The notes: generated by a model from the letters alone, not told the origin. A stretch of 7,687 bases of DNA from Thermoleophilia bacterium (GCA_016462095.1 JAEMTW010000081.1:1-7687); one strand, 5' to 3'; numbered from the stretch's first letter, positions 1 through 6,998 are shown. A program made the numbers and translations.

Positions 1-989
1 ACCCAATTAAATTTCGCGAGCATGTAGTCGAGCAAAATCGTCGAGTCGGCCAACACCACGCGCTCGACCGACGAGTGCGAGATGTCGCGCTCGTGCCAGA
101 GCGGCACGTCCTCGAAGCCGACCACAGCGTTGCCTCGCAAGACCCGGGCCAGGCCCGAGATGCGCTCGCAGGTGATCGGATTCTTCTTGTGCGGCATCGC
201 CGACGAGCCCTTCTGACCCTTGCCAAACGGCTCCTCGGTCTCGCGAACCTCGCTGCGTTGAAGGTGCCGGAGCTCGGTCGCAAAGCGGTCGAGCGACGAG
301 CCGGTTATGGCGATCGCGGCGAGAAATTCGGCATGGCGATCGCGCGCGACCACCTGGGTCGAGGCGGGCTCGACGTCGAGGCCGAGCAGTGCGAGCACGC
401 GCTCCTCGACGAGCGGATCGATGTTGCCGTAAGCGCCAACGGCACCCGACAACTTGCCGACGCTGACGCCGTCGGTGGCACGGGCCAACCGGGCGTGCGC
501 GCGGTCGAGTTCGAAGACCCAGCCCAGCAGCTTGAGGCCAAACGTTGTGGGTTCGGCGTGCACCCCGTGCGTACGACCCATGCAGGGCGTGGCGCGGTGC
601 TCGAGCGCGCGGGCCAGGACGGTGGTGCGGGCGAGCTCGACGCCGCGGAGCAACTGCGCTCCCGCGTCGCGCAACTGCAGCGCAAGACCCGTATCGACAA
701 CATCCGAAGAGGTCAGGCCATAGTGAAACCAACGCGCTGGCTCGCCAACCTGCTCGGCGACCGTCTCCGTAAAGGCAATCACATCGTGGTGTGTGCGCTC
801 CTCGATCTCCTTCGAGCGCGCGACATCGACCTTGGCCCCAGCGCGAATCGCAGCCGCATCGGCGGCTGGCACGACGCCGAGTTCGACGTGTGCATCGAGC
901 GCCGCCAGTTCCACTTCAAGCCATGCGCCGAGGCGCCTGTCGTCGGTCCAGACGGCGCCCATCTCCGGTCGCGTGTAGCGGGCGATCAC
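1..989 (-). CDS. purB: Adenylosuccinate lyase, C-terminal end cut by window edge
   Basis: Adenylosuccinate lyase cleaves SAICAR to AICAR plus fumarate and adenylosuccinate to AMP plus fumarate, in the cytosol. The frame is open from a GTG at 989 to base 1, giving 329 codons; the family is about 430 residues, so roughly the last 100 are outside the window. Visible motifs are RYTRPEMG at residues 4-11 (typical PurB N-terminus), THHDV at 66-70, TSSDVVDT at 93-100, GRTHGVHAEP at 138-147 with the catalytic His at 141, and the fumarate-lyase signature GSSAMPHKKNP at 261-271 with the mobile-loop serines 262/263. The GTG start is chosen because it sits three codons before the conserved RYTRPEMG and no ATG lies in frame just upstream. 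No good Shine-Dalgarno sequence precedes it; AGG touches the start codon. It follows purD by 50 nt, across a stem-loop. Function is certain; the exact start is fairly sure. Confidence 0.96.
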   Translation of the reverse strand, partial: MIARYTRPEMGAVWTDDRRLGAWLEVELAALDAHVELGVVPAADAAAIRAGAKVDVARSKEIEERTHHDVIAFTETVAEQVGEPARWFHYGLTSSDVVDTGLALQLRDAGAQLLRGVELARTTVLARALEHRATPCMGRTHGVHAEPTTFGLKLLGWVFELDRAHARLARATDGVSVGKLSGAVGAYGNIDPLVEERVLALLGLDVEPASTQVVARDRHAEFLAAIAITGSSLDRFATELRHLQRSEVRETEEPFGKGQKGSSAMPHKKNPITCERISGLARVLRGNAVVGFEDVPLWHERDISHSSVERVVLADSTILLDYMLAKFNW

Positions 990-1005
990 CCTATAGACAC
1001 TAGTC

Positions 1006-1028
1006 GGAGAGCCGGATGGCGGCTCCCC
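1006..1028 (-). other. GC-rich stem-loop between purD and purB
   Basis: On the minus strand GGGGAGCCG pairs with CGGCTCTCC around the five-base loop CCATC: nine base pairs including one G-U. It begins 11 nt after the purD stop and ends 16 nt before the purB GTG. No T-run follows in the transcribed direction, so it is not a classical intrinsic terminator. It could be a partial terminator, an RNA processing or stability element, or an element affecting purB translation. The pairing is seen directly; the role is inference. Confidence 0.5.
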
Positions 1029-1039
1029 TCACCTCGTCG

Positions 1040-2305
1040 CTAGCCCTGCGAGTCGGAGCCAATGTCGTCGCGACGCTGCATGCCGTCGAACGACACCTTG
1101 TCGGCCGCTGCGTACGCCGCAGCCCGCGCGCCATCGGCATCGGCGCCGCGTGCGACGACGGCGAGCACGCGCCCACCAGCCGTGACGACCTTGCCGTTTG
1201 CGATCGCGGTACCCGCTTGGAAGATAGCGGTGTCGCGCATGATCGACGCGTCGGCGAGGCCACTAATGGGGTTGCCGGATTCGGACGCTTCGGGATAGCC
1301 ACGCGAGGCCAGCACGATCGCGACGGCCGACCCCCCATAGGTCTTGAGCGGCCGCTCTTCGAGCTCGCCCTTGGCACACGCCATCAGCCACGGCAGCAGG
1401 TCCTCGCCGAGGCGCGGCAACACGGCCTGTGTTTCTGGATCGCCAAAGCGGACGTTAAATTCGAGTACGCGCGGACCCGTCTCCGTCAGCATCAGGCCGG
1501 CGTAGAGACAGCCGTTGAAGCGAATGCCGCGGCGCGTCAATTCCATCAGGATCGGCTTGTGGACCGTGTCGACAATCGCTTGCGCCTGCTCGTCGCTGAC
1601 TCCCGGTGCGGGCGAAATTGCGCCCATGCCACCCGTGTTGGGGCCCGTACCACCCTCACCAATGCGCTTGTAGTCGCGCGCGCTCGGTAGCGGCACAGCG
1701 GCCTCACCGTCGCAGAGAGCGAGCACCGAAACCTCGGGGCCCTCCATCCGCTCCTCAATCACGAGCACGCTGCCTGCGCTGCCCAGCGACCCGCCGAGCA
1801 GCTCTTCGGCTGCGCGCTCCGCCTCGGTCGCGTCGTCGCAGACGATCACACCCTTGCCCGCCGCAAGCCCATCGGCCTTGACGACGCAGGCGCCACCAAG
1901 CGCACCGATCGCCAGCTTGGCTCCCGCAAAATCGGTGACGGTGTACGACTCGGCGGTATCCACGCCAGCCGCATCAAGCAGCTGCTTCGCGAAGGCCTTC
2001 GAGCCCTCCATTTTCGCTGCGGCGGCGCCCGGTCCAAACGTCGCGATGCCGATGTGGCGCAGCTCGTCGGCGAGGCCCAGCACCAACGGAACCTCCGGGC
2101 CGATCACCACGAGATCGACTGCGAGGTCGCGTGACAATGCGACAAGACCCTCGATGTCATCGGCCACAACAGGGTGACACTTGGCAATCATCGAGATACC
2201 GGGATTACCCGGGGCAGCATGCACTTCGAGGCAGTGAGGACTCGCAGCGATCGAGGCGGCTAGAGCGTGCTCGCGGCCACCCGAGCCAACGATCAGTACC
2301 CTCAA
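1040..2305 (-). CDS. purD: Phosphoribosylamine--glycine ligase (GAR synthetase)
   Basis: PurD joins 5-phosphoribosylamine to glycine with ATP to make glycinamide ribonucleotide, the second step of de novo purine synthesis. The 421-residue length is normal for the family. Motifs are the N-terminal GSGGREHAL at residues 7-15, the ATP-grasp segment KADGLAAGKGV at 143-153, GPNTGGMGA at 221-229, and the GARS signature RFGDPETQ at 286-293. The start codon is TTG at 2305..2303, fixed by the conserved beginning (RVLIVGSGGREHAL). It overlaps the purA stop by 4 nt as TTGA, with GGAG six bases upstream as a ribosome site. The C-terminus reads GMQRRDDIGSDSQG where many homologues have GMQ-YRRDIG, a small local divergence with no sign of frameshift. 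Translation is probably coupled to purA. Identity is certain. Confidence 0.97.
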   Translation of the reverse strand: MRVLIVGSGGREHALAASIAASPHCLEVHAAPGNPGISMIAKCHPVVADDIEGLVALSRDLAVDLVVIGPEVPLVLGLADELRHIGIATFGPGAAAAKMEGSKAFAKQLLDAAGVDTAESYTVTDFAGAKLAIGALGGACVVKADGLAAGKGVIVCDDATEAERAAEELLGGSLGSAGSVLVIEERMEGPEVSVLALCDGEAAVPLPSARDYKRIGEGGTGPNTGGMGAISPAPGVSDEQAQAIVDTVHKPILMELTRRGIRFNGCLYAGLMLTETGPRVLEFNVRFGDPETQAVLPRLGEDLLPWLMACAKGELEERPLKTYGGSAVAIVLASRGYPEASESGNPISGLADASIMRDTAIFQAGTAIANGKVVTAGGRVLAVVARGADADGARAAAYAAADKVSFDGMQRRDDIGSDSQG

Positions 2306-3609
2306 CGCGCGCTCCGCGCCACCGCATCCATACCGTGTGGTGCCAGCACCTGATCACGACGCACGCCAACGCCAACCAGCGTGACGGGAATCCCGAGCTG
2401 GTCGGCAACCCATTCAACGTAGTCGCGCGCGGCCTGTGGCAGCTGCTCCCACTCAGTGGCGTCGGAGATATCCGTGCCCCAACCTGGTCGCTCTTCCCAG
2501 ACCGGTGCGGCATGGTGAAAGTCGGATTGGTGCGCAGGAAACTCTTCCGTGATCGTGCCGTCGGGCAGCTTGTAGGCCACGCAGACGGGGATCGTGTCGA
2601 ACTCGGAGAGCACGTCGAGCTTGGTCAGGACGAGCTCGGTCAGGCCGTTGAGTCGCACCGCGTAGCGCAGGCCGACCAAGTCGAGCCAACCGCAGCGACG
2701 CTCGCGTCCAGTCGTCGTGCCGAACTCGGCACCAATGTCGCGGATCTTCGTGCCGCGCTCTTCGTCGGCCTCGCTCGGAAATGGACCCGCACCAACGCGC
2801 GTCAGGTACGCCTTGGCGATGCCGAGCACGCTATCGATCTTGGTCGGTCCGACACCGGTACCTGTGCAGGCACCGCCAGCAATCGGGTTCGACGAGGTGA
2901 CGAAGGGGTACGTGCCGTTGTCGAGGTCGAGCAACGTGCCCTGTGCCCCCTCAAACAACACGCGCTTGCCGGCCTTCAAGGCCTGGTCGATCAAGAGCGA
3001 TGTGTCGGCCGCGTAGGGCTTGAGTCGCTCGGCGTAGACCGCGATCTCGTCGCAGATGGCGTTCGGATAGAGCGGTCCTTGATCACGGCCGCGCAGGATC
3101 TCGCGGTTACGGATCGCAAGTGCAGCAGCGACCTTCTTCTGCAGGATGCCGAGGTCGAAGAGGTCCTGCACGCGGATCCCGACGCGCGACGCCTTGTCGG
3201 CGTAGGCCGGGCCAATGCCACGACGCGTCGTGCCGATCTGCAGGGAACCGAGGCTGACCTCGTTCTGCGAATCGAGCAGACGGTGCCAGGGCATGATCAC
3301 GTGCGCATTCATTGAGATCCGCAAACCAGCAGTCGAGCGCCCGCGCGCCTCGAGCGCGTCGAGCTCGCCACAGAGCACCTCAGGATCAATCACGACGCCG
3401 TTGCCGAGGACGCAAATCTTGTCGGGCTCGAGGATGCCACTGGGCAGCAGGTGGAACTTGAAGGTCTCATCGCCATGCACGACCGTGTGGCCGGCGTTGT
3501 TGCCGCCCTGGTAGCGCGCCACGATCTCGAACCGCTCAGCGAGCAGGTCGACGATCTTGCCTTTGCCCTCATCGCCCCACTGGGCTCCAACAACCACTGC
3601 TCCGCTCAT
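2302..3609 (-). CDS. purA: Adenylosuccinate synthetase
   Basis: PurA condenses IMP and aspartate, using GTP, into adenylosuccinate, the committed step to AMP; PurB, two genes downstream, finishes the conversion. The 435-residue length is typical. Motifs run in order: QWGDEGKGK at residues 10-18 with catalytic Asp13, GGNNAGHT at 35-42 with His41, IGTTRRGIGP at 125-134, FEGAQG at 219-224, GTTTGRERRCGW at 297-308, and TKLD at 329-332 as the guanine-recognition segment. The ATG follows the dnaB TAA without a base between them (TAAATG). Its strong ribosome site GGGGAGAGG lies inside the last codons of dnaB, so translation is likely coupled to the helicase gene. All key residues are present and identity is certain. 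Confidence 0.98.
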   Translation of the reverse strand: MSGAVVVGAQWGDEGKGKIVDLLAERFEIVARYQGGNNAGHTVVHGDETFKFHLLPSGILEPDKICVLGNGVVIDPEVLCGELDALEARGRSTAGLRISMNAHVIMPWHRLLDSQNEVSLGSLQIGTTRRGIGPAYADKASRVGIRVQDLFDLGILQKKVAAALAIRNREILRGRDQGPLYPNAICDEIAVYAERLKPYAADTSLLIDQALKAGKRVLFEGAQGTLLDLDNGTYPFVTSSNPIAGGACTGTGVGPTKIDSVLGIAKAYLTRVGAGPFPSEADEERGTKIRDIGAEFGTTTGRERRCGWLDLVGLRYAVRLNGLTELVLTKLDVLSEFDTIPVCVAYKLPDGTITEEFPAHQSDFHHAAPVWEERPGWGTDISDATEWEQLPQAARDYVEWVADQLGIPVTLVGVGVRRDQVLAPHGMDAVARSAR

Positions 3610-5517
3610 TTACGCCTCTCCCCTTGCAAGATCCGAGAACGTCGTGAAGTGAGGCATGAACGCAAGGTCCACCGCACCAACAGCGCCGTTACGGTGCTTC
3701 GCCACGATCAGCTCGGCAGTGCCGGGCTTTTCGGACGTCTCTTTATTGTAGTAATCGTCTCGGTAGATAAACATCACGACGTCCGCGTCTTGCTCGATCG
3801 AGTTATGGACGATGATGTCTTCCGCCACGAAATTGTGGAGCCCCGTAACGGTGAGGTCGAAGACCTCTTCCTCCCCAGCGAACTCGATGCGCGTGACGGC
3901 ATCCCAGGTGACCTGCCCGTCAGCCAGTCGGCGCAGCTCGTCGCTGCCGGCGACACGGCGAGCGCCACCGTGATTGTGTCGCGAGCCGTCGAGTGATACG
4001 GCGCTGTGCTGTAGGACGCGATCGGCATATTGCTCGTTGCTCGCGGTACCGATAGCTGCCAGTCGCAACTCGACCGGCACAGCGAGGCGATCACCAATCT
4101 TGAGTTGATCGAGTCGCTGCCAGTCGCCGAGTAATCGAAAACGGTGATTACCAGTCGCCCGAATCGTACGACCCGACGCTAGCGTCAACCGATAGACGGG
4201 CTTGACCCCAGTCGAGAACGCGTTGGTGACGACGCGACGCTCAAGCTCCCAGGTCTCCGGGTTGACAGCTAACACGCACTCGCCAATGCGACCGCTCATT
4301 TGATCCATCCGAATGCGCTCGCCGGAATCTGGGAGAAAGACGCGAGCATCACCCGTCAGGCAGCCACTTTCACGAAGGTCCGACAGCAGTGGTCGCTTGT
4401 CGGTGCGCGACTCGACGGCACGCGAAAGCTGGGACAGGGCGAGGACGGGAATGTTGAGTTCGCGGGCCAGCACCTTGAGGGAGCGCGAGATCTGGCTGAT
4501 CTCTTGCACGCGGGACTCTGCCGTGTCGTTGGCGCTCATCAACTGGAGGTAGTCGACCAAGACGAGTCCGAGGTTCGGCTCCTTTATCTTGAGGCGCCGC
4601 GCCTTCGAGCGGATCTCCATCAGATTGATACCGGCCGTGTCGTCGACGTAGATCGGTGCCGTGGTGAGTCGGTTACAGGCGTCTTGAACGCGAACCCAAT
4701 CCTCGTCGCGCAGGTCGCCGCGGCGCATCCGGGTCGAGTCGACGCGCGCCTCGGACGAGATGAAGCGCTGGGCGATTTCGTTGCGGGACATCTCGAGGCT
4801 GAAGATGACGACCGGGATCTTCGCTTCAACGCCGAGATGGCGGGCGATGCCGAGCGCGAGCGACGTCTTGCCCATCGCCGGACGGGCAGCGAGGATCACG
4901 AGGTTCGAGGCTTGGAAGCCCGAGGTGATCTTGTCGAGGGAATTGAGCCCGGAGGGGGCGCCGGTCAGACCACGGTGCTCGCCCGCTGCCTCCATCCGCT
5001 CGACCTCTTCCGGCAAGAGTTCGGAAAGTGGGATCAGCTCGCTCGTGTTGCGCGACTGGGCCACGTCGAAGATGGCCGACTCGGCCTGATCGAGAATCTG
5101 CCGGACATCGCCCTGGCGCTGATAGCCGAGCTGGGCGATCTCGAGACCGGCTGCGGCGACCCGTCGCATGATTGCCACGTCGCGGACGATCTGCGCGTGG
5201 CTCTTGGCATTCGCGGCGACCGTCACACTCGACGAGAGACCGAAGATAAAGCCACGGCCCCCAACGTCTTCGAGCTTGCCCATCCGCTCCAGCTCGTCCG
5301 AGACGGTGACGGCATCGATTGGCTCGCTGCGGGTCAGCAGCGCGAGAATGGCGCGGAAGACCGTGCCGTGGGCCTCACGATAGAAATCGCCGGGATCCCT
5401 GATCACGTCAGAGACCGTCAAGACGGCCTGCTCGTTGATCATCATCGCGCCGAGGACAGCCTCCTCAGCGTCGAGGTCTTGGGGCGGGAGATTCGCCCCT
5501 TCTGGCGCGGGCGGCAT
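3610..5517 (-). CDS. dnaB: Replicative DNA helicase DnaB, interrupted by a mini-intein
   Basis: DnaB is the hexameric ATP-driven helicase that opens the replication fork and loads primase. The precursor has 635 residues; removing the intein (386-572) leaves 448, the usual DnaB size. The N-terminal domain begins at PQDLDAEEAVLGAMM (12-26). The RecA-like domain has Walker A ARPAMGKTS (211-219, Lys217), Walker B LVLVDYLQL (318-326, Asp322), the SQLSRAVESR segment (362-371), DLRESG (380-385), then after the intein SIEQDADVVMF (573-583) and KHRNG (607-611) with the likely arginine finger Arg609. The start is supported by GAGG seven bases upstream, and the gene follows rplI by 12 nt. The stop touches purA. 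Active helicase should depend on protein splicing, because the intein separates conserved ATPase-domain blocks. Helicase and intein identities are certain; splicing activity is inferred from motifs. Confidence 0.98.
   Translation of the reverse strand: MPPAPEGANLPPQDLDAEEAVLGAMMINEQAVLTVSDVIRDPGDFYREAHGTVFRAILALLTRSEPIDAVTVSDELERMGKLEDVGGRGFIFGLSSSVTVAANAKSHAQIVRDVAIMRRVAAAGLEIAQLGYQRQGDVRQILDQAESAIFDVAQSRNTSELIPLSELLPEEVERMEAAGEHRGLTGAPSGLNSLDKITSGFQASNLVILAARPAMGKTSLALGIARHLGVEAKIPVVIFSLEMSRNEIAQRFISSEARVDSTRMRRGDLRDEDWVRVQDACNRLTTAPIYVDDTAGINLMEIRSKARRLKIKEPNLGLVLVDYLQLMSANDTAESRVQEISQISRSLKVLARELNIPVLALSQLSRAVESRTDKRPLLSDLRESGCLTGDARVFLPDSGERIRMDQMSGRIGECVLAVNPETWELERRVVTNAFSTGVKPVYRLTLASGRTIRATGNHRFRLLGDWQRLDQLKIGDRLAVPVELRLAAIGTASNEQYADRVLQHSAVSLDGSRHNHGGARRVAGSDELRRLADGQVTWDAVTRIEFAGEEEVFDLTVTGLHNFVAEDIIVHNSIEQDADVVMFIYRDDYYNKETSEKPGTAELIVAKHRNGAVGAVDLAFMPHFTTFSDLARGEA
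3802..4362 (-). mobile_element. DnaB mini-intein, 187 residues, no homing endonuclease
   Basis: This in-frame insert in dnaB should excise itself by protein splicing and join Gly385 to Ser573. Block A starts with Cys386 (CLTGDARVFL). Block B has TGNH at 455-458 (the TxxH motif). Block F is VFDLTVTGLHNF at 552-563 with Asp554 and His561. Block G ends IIVHN at 568-572 with penultimate His571 and terminal Asn572, followed by the +1 nucleophile Ser573, so every splicing residue is present. The end closely resembles the Synechocystis DnaB intein, and the flanks (DLRESG, SIEQDAD) are that same insertion site. No LAGLIDADG block is seen; residues about 487-524 form an unassigned linker where an endonuclease would sit. 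Hand-counted G+C is about 61%, close to the flanking dnaB, which suggests long residence. Mobility is probably lost. Confidence 0.96.
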
Positions 5518-5529
5518 CCCGCCGCCTCG

Positions 5530-6096
5530 CTACTCGTCCGTCTCGGCCACCGCGTCAGCGTCAGCGGGGGCGTCGACAACTTCTTCGACAACCACTGCTT
5601 CGGCGACGGGAGCCTCTTCGAACTCGAAGCCCTCGGCCTGGACAACCTGCGTCTTGACGGCCGCACGGACATCAGTGAACACGTCGATCTCGACGAGATA
5701 CGAACCAATCGCCTTGATCGGCTCTTCGAGCCGGATCTTGCGGCGGTCGACACGAATCTTGCGCGATCGCCAAATCTCGTCGGCGAGGTCGGCAGCCGTG
5801 ACGGAGCCGTAAAGGCGTCCATCCGGGCCGGTCCGAGCTGGGATCGTCAGCACCGTCTTGGTCAGCAGCGCAGCGATGTCGTGCGCGTGCTCGGCTGTGC
5901 GAGCCTCCTGCGCGGCGCGCGTAGCGGCCAGTCCCTCGACCTCACGGACGCGAGCGGGAGTCGCCTCCTCAGCCAGCTTGCGCGGGACGAGGTAGTTGCG
6001 GAGGTAGCCACGGGAGACCGCGACGATCTCGCCACGGTGCCCGAGATGCTCGACGTCGTCGAGCAGGATTGCCTTGCGATTTGCGGTGCGTGCCAT
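5530..6096 (-). CDS. rplI: Large-subunit ribosomal protein bL9 with acidic tail
   Basis: bL9 binds 23S rRNA near the L1 stalk base and reaches toward the small subunit; it helps reading-frame maintenance. The N-domain carries the family signature region DDVEHLGHRGEIVAVSRGY followed by LRNYLVPRKLAEEAT (13-45). A helical connector follows (about 46-75), and the C-domain shows GRLYGSVT (93-100) and AIGSYLVEIDVF (129-140). At 188 residues it is about 40 longer than the usual 148-150. The excess is an Ala/Val/Glu/Asp-rich acidic tail from about residue 155. The ATG has GAGGA seven bases upstream. The gene follows ssb by only 17 nt, where rpsR is normally found. Identity is certain; the tail's role is unknown. 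Confidence 0.95.
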   Translation of the reverse strand: MARTANRKAILLDDVEHLGHRGEIVAVSRGYLRNYLVPRKLAEEATPARVREVEGLAATRAAQEARTAEHAHDIAALLTKTVLTIPARTGPDGRLYGSVTAADLADEIWRSRKIRVDRRKIRLEEPIKAIGSYLVEIDVFTDVRAAVKTQVVQAEGFEFEEAPVAEAVVVEEVVDAPADADAVAETDE

Positions 6097-6113
6097 CGGT
6101 CAGTCCTCGTACG

Positions 6114-6578
6114 TCAGAAGGGAATGTCGTCGTCCTGCGTAGCGCCGCCACCGGCCCACGCATCAGGAATATCTGCAGCTGGCTCCGGCGTGGAGGCTGG
6201 TGCGGAGTATTCGCCGCCGCCACCACCATTGCCGCCACCCTCGCGGGGACCAATGAACTGCACGGTGTCTGCGATCACTTCAACGCGCTCACGCTTGCCC
6301 GAGCCATCCTTGGCCTCGTACTCGCTCCAGGACAGGCGACCGTCGACGGCGACCTGGCGTCCCTTGGCGAGGTAGCGAGAGATGTTCTCGGCCTGCGCAC
6401 CAAAGGTGGTGACGTTGAAGTAGTTCGGCTCTTCGACCCATTCGCCCGTGTCGCCCTTTTTGCGGCGATTGTTGACGGCGATGCGGATCGTGCACACAGC
6501 GAGCCCACTGCCCGTTGCGCGCAACTCGGGATCACGAGTGAGATTGCCGACCAGAATAACTCGATTGATGTTCGCCAT
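6114..6578 (-). CDS. ssb: Single-stranded DNA-binding protein
   Basis: SSB coats single-stranded DNA in replication, recombination and repair, and recruits partner proteins through its C-terminal tip. The 154-residue protein has an OB fold at about 1-111, starting ANINRVILVGNLTRDPELR and including WVEEPNYFNVTTFG (47-60) and the GRQVAVDGRLSW stretch (73-84). A Gly-rich linker (114-122) and a Pro/Ala-rich segment follow, ending in the acidic tip DDDIPF (149-154). An AAAGG ribosome site lies eight bases upstream of the ATG. It sits between rpsF (99 nt away) and rplI (17 nt away). Identity is certain. The length is in the usual bacterial range. Confidence 0.97.
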   Translation of the reverse strand: MANINRVILVGNLTRDPELRATGSGLAVCTIRIAVNNRRKKGDTGEWVEEPNYFNVTTFGAQAENISRYLAKGRQVAVDGRLSWSEYEAKDGSGKRERVEVIADTVQFIGPREGGGNGGGGGEYSAPASTPEPAADIPDAWAGGGATQDDDIPF

Positions 6579-6597
6579 TGGAGTGACCTTTCTGCGA

Positions 6598-6639
6598 CGT
6601 GTATCCGAGAGTCGATCGTTATCGGTATCGCGTTACACG
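6598..6639 (-). other. Possible stem-loop in the rpsF-ssb gap
   Basis: The 99-nt gap holds complementary arms CGTGTA and TACACG (six perfect pairs), enclosing a further CCGA/TCGG pairing of four pairs with an asymmetric internal loop. The fold ends about 20 nt before the ssb ATG. It has no T-run, so it is not a standard terminator. It may shape processing or translation of ssb in the polycistronic RNA, or may be chance. Only the complementarity is seen. Confidence 0.3.
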
Positions 6640-6677
6640 GAGCCTACGGCTTCGCGCGCGCAATGACCAGACCGACA

Positions 6678-6998
6678 TCAGGAACCCGCCGCAGCCTCCG
6701 TCTTCCGCGACGGTCGTGCCTGATGTACGGCCTTATGTCGCAGAACTTCGTCGGTGATCGAGAGAACGCGCTCGGCCTCATCAAGGGTCGCGGGGTTCGA
6801 GGTGAAGCGAATCACCCAGTAGTCGCCCTCTTCGCGCTTCTTGATGGGGAACGTGAGCTTGCGACGACCCCAAGGATCGATCGCGTCCCACGTGCCGCCG
6901 CCGCCAAGAATGATGTCGCGCACGCGGTGCACAACTTCTTCCTGACGTGCCTCGTCCACTTCGGGGTCGAGGATCAGCATGAACTCGTAGGCGGTCAC
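6678..6998 (-). CDS. rpsF: Small-subunit ribosomal protein bS6
   Basis: bS6 binds the central domain of 16S rRNA as a heterodimer with bS18 in the 30S platform. The chosen start, a GTG at 6998..6996, gives 106 residues beginning TAYEFMLILDPEVDE, which matches the family start (YE-x-M-x-IL). Later motifs are WGRRKLTFPIKKREEGDYWVI (about 43-63) and the end of the fold around VLRHKAVH; a short basic/Ala tail follows. An earlier in-frame GTG at 7043 would add 15 residues (RLCDARPSKRIRTR), unlike any S6 N-terminus, and has no ribosome site. AGGA lies 11 nt before the chosen GTG, a long but usable spacing. It is the first gene of the minus-strand cluster. The partner gene rpsR is not in this window. 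Confidence 0.93.
   Translation of the reverse strand: MTAYEFMLILDPEVDEARQEEVVHRVRDIILGGGGTWDAIDPWGRRKLTFPIKKREEGDYWVIRFTSNPATLDEAERVLSITDEVLRHKAVHQARPSRKTEAAAGS

Noticed and set aside
75..1043. A 322-codon plus-strand frame and a 241-codon minus-strand frame (7..732) at the left end
   Set aside because: Both overlap purB, whose frame shows complete lyase motifs through to the window edge; these are other-frame shadows.
2131..3315. A 394-codon plus-strand open frame opposite purA and purD
   Set aside because: It lies antisense to two certain enzymes and has low-complexity, charged translation typical of a shadow frame.
3802..4362. Homing endonuclease or free-standing mobile gene within the intein
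   Set aside because: No LAGLIDADG or HNH-like motif is visible, and the space between splicing blocks is too short for a full endonuclease domain.
3802..4362. Recent horizontal transfer of the intein from base composition
   Set aside because: Hand-counted G+C (about 61%) is close to the flanking dnaB sequence (about 63% in sampled lines), so composition does not support a recent arrival.
4300..6375. A 691-codon open frame on the plus strand opposite dnaB, rplI and ssb
   Set aside because: It is antisense to three proteins with clear family motifs; long antisense frames are expected in GC-rich genes, and its translation shows no recognisable domain.
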